DNA of 7,415 nucleotides from JAYQUR01 sp038133505 (GTDB lineage Bacteria; Pseudomonadota; Alphaproteobacteria; MPNO01; UBA830), in NCBI GenBank assembly GCA_038133505.1, contig JAYPTI010000155.1, forward strand, positions 1-7,415, written 5' to 3'. The translations under genes and the position numbers were made by a program. The notes under the pieces were generated by a model. The model ran no database searches, was not told where the DNA came from, and worked only from the letters and a program-made list of their open reading frames with translations. Below are positions 1 to 5,499 of the stretch, in pieces. Position 1 is the first letter of the stretch, and every line of letters begins with the position of its first letter.

Positions 1-188
1 TGGCGCCGTAGATCGCCCGAGTTTCGCCAGTGGCTTCTGCGGCCGAAATTTCCGGCAGCGCTGTGGGACGGGTCGCCAACACCCCTCGCTTTCCGTTTTA
101 CCGTCAGATTCTGCAGCCGTTCGCCTGCCTCATTAATCAATTCTTTAAGCGGTGTCCCCTACAAAGACGGGCGTTCAACCGGTTCCGG
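1..188. other. Leader region upstream of the FliL-like gene; no gene seen
   Basis: This stretch is open in the frame of the following gene from a GTG at position 30. Its codons (CTA, AGA, TGT, AAT, ATT) differ from the strongly GC-biased codons that begin after about position 200, and the peptide resembles no domain I know. I therefore read it as 5' untranslated or promoter DNA. The stretch around 131-147 is noticeably AT-rich and could hold promoter elements, but I see no convincing -35/-10 pair. Confidence 0.45.
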
Positions 189-935
189 GTGCAATCCGCT
201 TTGGAAGGCAATTTCACATTCGACGTGATGGTGCTGTCCCCCAAGATGGGCTGGGTCAGCGTCGCCCGTATGGAAAGCGCCGACCAGGCACGCCGCGAAG
301 CGAAGAAGCTGGTCGACAGCGACCGGCACGAAGGCGTGAAGATCACGCAGGAACACTACGACTATCTGGAAAACAAGTTCGTCGACAAAACGATCTTTCT
401 CCGGACGCGCTCGGGCAGCAAGATGCCGGAGCCCTCGTCGGAGCCCGATGACGATTATTTCGACGACGACGACTACTACGATGAAGACGAGGAGGATGGC
501 GGCAACTACCTCCTGATGGGAATCGCGGGCATCGTCGTCTGCCTGATGATTATCGTCGCCGCCGGCCTGCTTTTCCTGAAGCATTCCCACGACTACAAGT
601 CGGACTACGAAGCCGGTTCGTCGTCCGCGATGTTCCGGTACGACCTTCCGACAATCATGACGAACTTCACGATGAACGGGCGGAACTACTCCCTGCAGAT
701 GTCGCTCCAGATGGAGCTCTACCGGCCGGAGCATGTCCGTAACATCGAGGAGAACCTCGCGCCGGTCATGGAAGCCGTGATCACCCATCTTCAGGAAATG
801 GACCCCGAAGACCTGAATAACAGCGGCCGCCTGCAGTATCTCCGCGCCATGCTCCGCCACCGCGTCAAGGAAGTGATCGGCGACGCCGATTTCAACGATA
901 TCCTGTTCAAGGACATCCAGGTCCGCATCAACTGA
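189..935 (+). CDS. FliL-like single-pass membrane protein with acidic linker
   Basis: This is a predicted inner-membrane protein of about 248 residues if the GTG at 189 is the start. Residues 13-75 form a small domain (FDVMVLSPKMGWVSVAR, then a helix and KITQEHYD) like the N-terminal module of several alphaproteobacterial proteins that I recognise only by resemblance. Residues 86-103 are an Asp/Glu/Tyr-rich linker and 107-130 a single hydrophobic membrane span. Residues 148-248 resemble the periplasmic FliL domain: YDLPTIMTNF, a beta strand, a long helix with LAPVMEAVITHL, and the ending ILFKDIQVRIN. FliL proteins sit at the flagellar basal body and associate with the stator, and the fold also occurs in non-flagellar proteins. 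No flagellar gene is visible nearby, so the role is open. The start is uncertain: the frame is open from 30, while TTG 201 and ATG 228 are alternatives, and none has a clear Shine-Dalgarno sequence. The stop at 935 is firm. Confidence 0.72.
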   Translation: MQSALEGNFTFDVMVLSPKMGWVSVARMESADQARREAKKLVDSDRHEGVKITQEHYDYLENKFVDKTIFLRTRSGSKMPEPSSEPDDDYFDDDDYYDEDEEDGGNYLLMGIAGIVVCLMIIVAAGLLFLKHSHDYKSDYEAGSSSAMFRYDLPTIMTNFTMNGRNYSLQMSLQMELYRPEHVRNIEENLAPVMEAVITHLQEMDPEDLNNSGRLQYLRAMLRHRVKEVIGDADFNDILFKDIQVRIN

Positions 936-987
936 TTCCGGCCCTCAGCCTGCCGTCTGCGGCGGCCCGCTCCCTTCCCCCGCCCGC

Positions 988-1018
988 TTTACAGCCCGTC
1001 TTCCGCGTGCCCTACTGT
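988..1018 (+). promoter_or_regulatory. Possible weak promoter upstream of the oxidoreductase operon
   Basis: In the 130-nt gap between the FliL-like gene and the oxidoreductase, TTTACA (988-993) resembles a -35 box and TACTGT (1013-1018) a poor -10 box, with a 19-nt spacer. An operon promoter is expected in this gap because there is no obvious co-transcription with the upstream gene. The match is weak and could be chance. A small potential hairpin, CCGAC/GTCGG (1021-1025 and 1033-1037), follows. Confidence 0.2.
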
Positions 1019-1065
1019 CGCCGACTTCCGCCGTCGGAAATCAATAAGCACAAGGGAGAACGCGG

Positions 1066-2217
1066 ATGGCCGAACACCGTCTCGGCATCACCATGAACGG
1101 CGTCACGGGCCGAATGGGGACAAACCAGCACCTGATCAGATCCGTGCTCGCAATCATGGAACAGGGGGGCGTCGAACTCGCCAACGGCGACCGCGTGATG
1201 CCCGACCCGATCCTCGTCGGCCGCAATCGCGACAAGGTCGAGGGCCTCGCCAGGGCGCACGGGATCGAGCGCTGGACGACGGACCTGGACGCCGCCATCG
1301 CCGATCCGAACGACACGCTGTTCTTCGATTCCGCCAGCACCAACCTTCGCGCCGACCTGCTGCGGAAGGCCATCGACGCGGGCAAGGACATCTATTGCGA
1401 AAAGCCCTCCGCCGGCACGCTCGAGGATGCGCTCGACGTCTATCTGCGGGCCAAGAAGGCAGGCATCCGCCACGGAGTCGTGCAGGACAAGATATTCCTG
1501 CCCGGCTTGCAGAAGATGAAGAAACTGATGGACGACGGCTTCTTCGGCCGCCTGCTGTCGGTGAAGATCGACTTCGGCTACTGGGTGTTCGAAGGCGACT
1601 GGAAAGCGGCCCAACGGCCGAGCTGGAATTACCGCAAGGCCGACGGCGGCGGCATCATCCTCGACATGATGCCGCACTGGCGCTACGTGCTGGACAACAC
1701 GTTCGGTCCGGTGAAAAGCGTGAGCTGCCTCGGCCGCGTCAACATCGACAAGCGCTGGGACGAGAACGACGAGCCGTATGACGCCGATGCCGACGACGCG
1801 TCCTACGCGCTGGTAGAGATCGGCGACGGCGCGGTGGCGCAGATCTTCGCGTCGTGGTGCACGCGGGTCCGCAAGGACGACCTCGTCACCTTCCACGCCG
1901 ACGGCACGCATGGCGCCGCGGTGTCGGGCCTGACGAAATGCTTCGTGCAGGACCGCCCGGCGACGCCGTCGCCGGCGTGGAACCCGGACGAGCCGCAGAC
2001 CATCGACTTTTTCGGCACGTGGAACGAGTACGGCGCCGACATGACATTCGACAACGGCTTCAAGTCGGAATGGGAGATGTTCATCCGGAGCCTCTACGAG
2101 AACACGCCGTTTCACTGGAACCTGCGCGAAGGCGCAAAGGGCGTCCAGCTCGCGGAAGCTGCGATGAAGAGCTGGAACGAGCGGCGCTGGATCGACATCG
2201 AAGAACTTCCGGAATAG
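1066..2217 (+). CDS. Gfo/Idh/MocA family NAD(P)-dependent oxidoreductase
   Basis: This 383-residue cytosolic dehydrogenase probably oxidises a hydroxyl of a sugar, inositol or related polyol using NAD(P). The N-terminal Rossmann domain carries a glycine-rich loop (GVTGRMG, residues 12-18). The family hallmark EKP follows at 112-114, where the lysine contacts cofactor and substrate. The catalytic-domain signature GGGIILDMMPHW lies at 194-205, with D200 and H204 in the D-x-x-x-H spacing typical of the active site. Length is normal for the family. An AAGGGAG Shine-Dalgarno sequence (1052-1058) lies 7 nt before the ATG, so the start is secure. It is the first gene of a tight operon: the DUF993 gene begins 4 nt after its stop. 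The substrate cannot be deduced. The Rossmann domain has an unusually long insertion after the first helix (about residues 31-48). Confidence 0.93.
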   Translation: MAEHRLGITMNGVTGRMGTNQHLIRSVLAIMEQGGVELANGDRVMPDPILVGRNRDKVEGLARAHGIERWTTDLDAAIADPNDTLFFDSASTNLRADLLRKAIDAGKDIYCEKPSAGTLEDALDVYLRAKKAGIRHGVVQDKIFLPGLQKMKKLMDDGFFGRLLSVKIDFGYWVFEGDWKAAQRPSWNYRKADGGGIILDMMPHWRYVLDNTFGPVKSVSCLGRVNIDKRWDENDEPYDADADDASYALVEIGDGAVAQIFASWCTRVRKDDLVTFHADGTHGAAVSGLTKCFVQDRPATPSPAWNPDEPQTIDFFGTWNEYGADMTFDNGFKSEWEMFIRSLYENTPFHWNLREGAKGVQLAEAAMKSWNERRWIDIEELPE

Positions 2218-2221
2218 GCCG

Positions 2222-3388
2222 ATGCCGAGCCTCGATCTCCCCGTTTCCGGCGGCGGCCTCGAAAAATTCGAGACCTCTCCGCCCCGCGACTTCCCGGAAC
2301 GCGCCGACCGGCCGTTCAACCGGATCGCCTATGCGGCGGCCCATGTGGTCCCGGACGCAGCCGCCGACAACGACCCCTGGATCGACTGCGACGTCGACTG
2401 GGACCGCACGATCGCGTTCCGGCGCCATCTGTGGTCGCTCGGCCTCGGTGTGGCGGAAGCGATGGATACCGCCCAGCGCGGCATGGGGATGGATTGGCCG
2501 ACGTCGCTGGAGCTGATCCGGCGCAGCGTCGACGCGTCGCGCGACGTGCCGGGCGCAGTGGTGGCCTCGGGCGCGGGCACCGATCACCTCGCGCCCTCCC
2601 CCGGCCTCTCGCTGGACGACGTCATCCGCGCCTACGAGGAACAGTGCGCGGCCGTCGAGGCGTGCGGCGGGCGGATCATCCTGATGGCGAGCCGGGCGCT
2701 CGCGGACTGCGCGAAATCGCCGGACGACTACGGGATCGTCTACGACCGCATTCTCGGCCAGGTGAAGGAGCCCGCCATCGTGCACTGGCTGGGCGAGATG
2801 TTCGACCCGGCGCTGAAGGGCTACTGGGGCCACGGCGACCACCACGCGGCGATGGATGTCTGCCTCGATGTGCTCGCGCGCAACGCCGCCAAGGTCGACG
2901 GCATCAAGATCTCGCTCCTGGACAAGGACAAGGAAATCCGGATGCGCCGCGGTCTGCCCGACGGCGTGCGCATGTATACGGGCGACGATTTCAACTACGC
3001 GGAGCTGATCGCGGGCGATGGGGAAGGCTATTCGGATGCGTTGCTCGGCATCTTCGACGCGATCGCGCCTGCAGCCTCGGCGGCACTGACCGCGCTCGCC
3101 GGCAACCGGCCGGAGGAATTCCACGACATCTTCGCCCCGACGGTGCCGCTGTCGCGCCACATCTTCAAGGCGCCCACCCGCTTCTACAAGACCGGCGTCG
3201 TCTTCATGGCCTATCTCAACGGCCATCAGGACCATTTCGTGATGGTCGGCGGCCAGCAGTCGACGCGCTCCATCTCCCATCTCGCCGACATCTTCCGACT
3301 CGCCGACAAGGCCGGCCTGCTGCGCGACCCCGAAACGGCGGCCGCGCGGATGAGCCGCGTGATGGCGGTCCACGGCATCGGCGTCTGA
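2222..3388 (+). CDS. DUF993 family protein, dihydrodipicolinate synthase/aldolase-like TIM barrel
   Basis: This 388-residue protein matches the DUF993 family, which is annotated as dihydrodipicolinate synthase-like and has no settled biochemical role. The N-terminal FNRIAYAAAHVV and the following NDPW and DTAQRGMGMDWPTSLELIRRS segments are typical of the family. DGIKISLLD (residues 226-234) aligns by position with the DHDPS motif containing the Schiff-base lysine, making K229 the likely catalytic lysine. YTGDDFNY (252-259) corresponds to the GDD segment of the next DHDPS strand. The YNxP tyrosine motif of true DHDPS is not evident; the equivalent strand reads AIVHWLGE (185-192). I infer a class I aldolase or lyase acting on a keto-sugar or sugar acid. 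The gene sits between an oxidoreductase and a sugar isomerase with gaps of 4 and 2 nt, so the three are almost surely co-translated. Shine-Dalgarno signals are weak, consistent with coupling. Confidence 0.9.
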   Translation: MPSLDLPVSGGGLEKFETSPPRDFPERADRPFNRIAYAAAHVVPDAAADNDPWIDCDVDWDRTIAFRRHLWSLGLGVAEAMDTAQRGMGMDWPTSLELIRRSVDASRDVPGAVVASGAGTDHLAPSPGLSLDDVIRAYEEQCAAVEACGGRIILMASRALADCAKSPDDYGIVYDRILGQVKEPAIVHWLGEMFDPALKGYWGHGDHHAAMDVCLDVLARNAAKVDGIKISLLDKDKEIRMRRGLPDGVRMYTGDDFNYAELIAGDGEGYSDALLGIFDAIAPAASAALTALAGNRPEEFHDIFAPTVPLSRHIFKAPTRFYKTGVVFMAYLNGHQDHFVMVGGQQSTRSISHLADIFRLADKAGLLRDPETAAARMSRVMAVHGIGV

Positions 3389-3390
3389 GA

Positions 3391-4224
3391 ATGGCGAACC
3401 TCGAAAAGATCGCCATCAACCAGGCGACGACGATGAAGCAGTGGACGCTGCGCGAGGCGGTCGAGGGCTATGCGCGCCACGACATCGGCGGCATCTCGGT
3501 ATGGCGCGACAAGCTTGCCGAATGCGGCGTGGACGACGCCGCCAAGCTTCTTGCGGATCACGGCATGTACGTTACCGGCCTGTGCCGCGGCGGCGGATTT
3601 CCCGCTAACGACGCGGCGGGCCTGCGAGCCGCGATAGACGACAACCTCCGCGCCATCGACGAAGCCGCCGCCATCGGCGCGGCCTGCCTGATCATGGTGT
3701 GCGGCGGGCTGCCGGACGGCTCCAAGGACCTGAAACTCGCGTGGCGGCAGATCGAGGACGGGCTCGGCGCGATGCTCGGTCATGCGCGGGACGCGGGCGT
3801 TCCGGTCGCGATAGAGCCGCTGCACCCGATGACGGCGGCCGACCGCGCCTGCATCAACACGCTGGAGCATGCGCTCGATCTGTGCGACGCGCTCGATCCG
3901 GACCGGGCGGGCGGCATCGGCGTCGCCGTCGATTGCTATCACGTCTGGTGGGACCCGAAGCTCGAAGCGCAGATCGAACGCGCGGCGGATCGCATTCTCG
4001 GCTTCCACGTCTGCGACTGGCTGGTGCCGACCGTCGATCTGGTCTGGGACCGCGGCATGATGGGCGACGGAGTTATCGACATTCCGCGTATTCGCGGCTG
4101 GGTCGAAGCGGCGGGCTATCGCGGCTACAACGAAGTTGAGATATTCTCCGAACGCAACTGGTGGCGCCGCGACCCCGACGAGGTCGTGACCGTCTGCAAG
4201 GAGCGCTACCGGGACTACGTTTGA
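3391..4224 (+). CDS. Sugar phosphate isomerase/epimerase (AP-endonuclease-2/xylose isomerase-like TIM barrel)
   Basis: This 277-residue cytosolic protein belongs to the divalent-metal TIM-barrel superfamily that includes IolE and sugar epimerases. Likely metal ligands are E142 (VAIEPLHP), D181 and H184 (VAVDCYHVWWDP), H206 (GFHVCDW) and E248 or E250 (YNEVEIFS). The GDGVIDIP segment (225-232) and the N-terminal NQATTMKQWTLREAVEG are also characteristic of this subfamily. The ATG lies 2 nt after the stop of the DUF993 gene, and the frame is also open upstream inside that gene, so this start was chosen from the operon spacing and the match to the family N-terminus. It presumably isomerises or epimerises a keto-sugar made or used by its neighbours. 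The phosphate in the family name is conventional and not demonstrated. No residue expected of the metal centre appears to be missing. Confidence 0.9.
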   Translation: MANLEKIAINQATTMKQWTLREAVEGYARHDIGGISVWRDKLAECGVDDAAKLLADHGMYVTGLCRGGGFPANDAAGLRAAIDDNLRAIDEAAAIGAACLIMVCGGLPDGSKDLKLAWRQIEDGLGAMLGHARDAGVPVAIEPLHPMTAADRACINTLEHALDLCDALDPDRAGGIGVAVDCYHVWWDPKLEAQIERAADRILGFHVCDWLVPTVDLVWDRGMMGDGVIDIPRIRGWVEAAGYRGYNEVEIFSERNWWRRDPDEVVTVCKERYRDYV

Positions 4225-4238
4225 GATTACGTCTGACC

Positions 4239-4260
4239 GGGACGGGCCCAGACCCGTTCC
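4239..4260 (+). terminator. Stem-loop between the isomerase and LVIVD genes
   Basis: GGGACGGG (4239-4246) pairs with CCCGTTCC (4253-4260) as an 8-bp stem containing one G-U pair and a CCCAGA loop. It lies 15 nt after the isomerase stop and 28 nt before the next start. No U-tract follows, so it is not a classical intrinsic terminator. It may protect the 3' end of the upstream message, cause partial read-through, or mark a processing site. Confidence 0.4.
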
Positions 4261-4287
4261 CCAAGAAACGCCGAAAGGGATGACAGC

Positions 4288-5409
4288 ATGGCAAGCGCCG
4301 AAGGTTTGAAGGAAGTCGGATATTTCGATTGTGCGGGCGGCGGACAGGTCCGCATCGACGGGACGACCGCCTATATCGGCCATATGGCCAACCCGTACGG
4401 CACGTCGATCGTCGACGTCGCCGACCCCAAGAACCCCAAGCTCCTGTCGCACATCGAGATGCCGGAAGGCACGCACTCCCACAAGGTGCACGCCCAGGGC
4501 GATATCCTGGTGCGCAACCACGAGCTGATCGGCCCCGGCAAGCCGGCCGACTTCCACACCGGCGTCGGGATCTACGACATCTCCGACAAGACGAACCCGA
4601 AGCTGATCACCACATGGGACACGGTCGGCCGCGGCGTCCACCGCTTCGATTTCGACGGCCGCTACATGTACTTCTCGTCGACCTACGAGGGCTATCGCGG
4701 CCCGATCATGGTCGTCCTCGACCTGCAGGACCCGGCCAACCCGGTCGAAGTCTGCAAGTGGTGGATCCCGGGCCAGTGGGAAGACGGCGGCGAGGAATAT
4801 CCGTGGGGCGACGGGCCCGAGCCGCGCTGCCACCATCCGCTGCGCATGGGCAACCGGCTCTACATGAGCTACTGGCACCACGGGTTCTTCATCCTCGACA
4901 TCGACGATCTGTCGAACCCGAAGACGATCTCGTCCTACAACACGGGGCCGACCTTCCCGCACCCGACGCACACGGCGCTGCCGATCCCGTTCGAGATCGA
5001 CGGCCACCGGCATCTGATCGTCGCCGACGAGGACGTCGCCAAGCTGCGCCCCCACGCGCCGGCCTTCATGTGGGTGTTCGACATCACCGACGAGACCAAT
5101 CCGATCCCGGTCTCGTCATGGCAGGTCGAGGGCCTCGGCTACGACGGCACGCCCGCACAGCCGATGTCCGGCTGCCACCAGCCCAGCGAGATCGTCACCA
5201 GCACCGTCATACCGTTCGCCTGGTTCGCCGAAGGCGTGCGCATGATCGATATCGCCAATCCGCACGCGCCCAGGGAAGTCGGCCACTTCAAGCCCGACCC
5301 GCAGCCGGGCTGCGATCGCCTGTGCACCAACGACATTACGGTCGACGACCGCGGCCTGATCTATACGATCGACCGGTTGCGCGGCATGCACATCATCGAG
5401 GCGGCGTAG
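4288..5409 (+). CDS. LVIVD-repeat beta-propeller protein, histidine-rich
   Basis: This 373-residue protein is built from LVIVD-type repeats (beta-propeller blades) at roughly 40-60 residue intervals: SIVDVADPKNP (40-50), GIYDISDKTNP (94-104), VVLDLQDPANP (142-152), FILDIDDLSNP (201-211), WVFDITDETNP (262-272) and RMIDIANPHAP (318-328). A final IYTIDRLRGMHIIEA (358-372) may close the ring with the N-terminal strands. Histidines recur ahead of the repeats: H63/H65/H68, H118, H182/H183, H225/H228 and H297. There is no signal peptide or membrane segment, so it is probably cytosolic, unlike the secreted members of this repeat family. An AAAGGGA Shine-Dalgarno sequence (4274-4280) lies 7 nt before the ATG. 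The 63-nt gap from the isomerase gene suggests the same operon with a separate translation signal. Its function is unknown. A metal-dependent enzyme or lactonase-like role is possible, but no catalytic motif is certain. Confidence 0.87.
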   Translation: MASAEGLKEVGYFDCAGGGQVRIDGTTAYIGHMANPYGTSIVDVADPKNPKLLSHIEMPEGTHSHKVHAQGDILVRNHELIGPGKPADFHTGVGIYDISDKTNPKLITTWDTVGRGVHRFDFDGRYMYFSSTYEGYRGPIMVVLDLQDPANPVEVCKWWIPGQWEDGGEEYPWGDGPEPRCHHPLRMGNRLYMSYWHHGFFILDIDDLSNPKTISSYNTGPTFPHPTHTALPIPFEIDGHRHLIVADEDVAKLRPHAPAFMWVFDITDETNPIPVSSWQVEGLGYDGTPAQPMSGCHQPSEIVTSTVIPFAWFAEGVRMIDIANPHAPREVGHFKPDPQPGCDRLCTNDITVDDRGLIYTIDRLRGMHIIEAA

Positions 5410-5420
5410 GCAATCGAAAC

Positions 5421-5441
5421 GGGCGGGTCTTAGACCCGCCC
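5421..5441. repeat. REP-like palindrome, left copy
   Basis: Arms GGGCGGGTCT (5421-5430) and AGACCCGCCC (5432-5441) are perfectly complementary around a single central T. With the adjoining CCTACGA it matches, in inverted orientation, the second palindrome at 5469-5489. It begins 11 nt after the LVIVD stop and so could form the end of that transcript. It resembles dispersed short palindromic repeats found between genes in many bacteria. Confidence 0.8.
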
Positions 5442-5468
5442 CTACGAGACGGCCGTTACCTGTTGTAG

Positions 5469-5489
5469 GGGCCGGTCTAAGACCGGCCC
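5469..5489. repeat. REP-like palindrome, right copy (inverted)
   Basis: Arms GGGCCGGTCT (5469-5478) and AGACCGGCCC (5480-5489) are perfectly complementary around a central A, preceded by TTGTAG. Its reverse complement, including the flank 5463-5468, agrees with the left copy at 24 of 27 positions. It lies 10 nt beyond the dctM stop codon and may define the 3' end of the TRAP transcript. Confidence 0.8.
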
Positions 5490-5499
5490 GCACATCCCG

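Larger units (their letters stand above)
5421..5489. terminator. Paired palindromes between convergent genes (BIME-like; possible bidirectional terminator)
   Basis: The two palindromes face each other across a 15-nt spacer (5448-5462), forming a larger imperfect inverted repeat with 27-nt arms (5421-5447 and 5463-5489). They fill most of the 90-nt gap between the convergent LVIVD and dctM genes, where terminators or message-stabilising hairpins for both directions are expected. There is no clear U-tract on either strand, so a structural or exonuclease-blocking role is as likely as true termination. Confidence 0.55.

Noticed and set aside
936..1065. An intrinsic terminator after the FliL-like gene
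   Set aside because: Only very short GC stems such as GCCG/CGGC near 954-965 can be drawn, and no U-tract follows, so I do not call one.
1012..2319. A 435-codon minus-strand frame opposite the oxidoreductase
   Set aside because: The plus-strand gene has the GxxGxxG, EKP and DxxxH motifs and a good ribosome site. The antisense peptide has no recognisable motif and is explained by GC-rich codon bias.
2081..3373. A 430-codon minus-strand frame opposite the DUF993 gene
   Set aside because: This is again a composition-driven shadow; the DUF993 reading has family-specific motifs along its whole length.
2431..3390. Upstream extension of the isomerase frame through the DUF993 gene, giving a 597-residue protein
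   Set aside because: The extension is Arg/Gly-rich shadow sequence. The family N-terminus begins at the ATG at 3391, just after the DUF993 stop.
3226..5055. A 609-codon open frame on the minus strand across three plus-strand genes
   Set aside because: It is antisense to the DUF993, isomerase and LVIVD genes, which have clear family motifs. The translation is rich in Arg, Val, Asp and Ala in the manner of high-GC antisense frames and shows no domain.
5421..5489. Two palindromic repeats considered as a minimal CRISPR array
   Set aside because: There are only two copies, in opposite orientations, with a 15-nt spacer and no cas genes. REP/BIME-type elements fit better.
5421..5489. The inverted pair considered as a MITE or insertion-sequence remnant
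   Set aside because: The whole element is only 69 nt, I see no flanking target-site duplication, and each arm is itself a palindrome, which is not typical of transposon ends.
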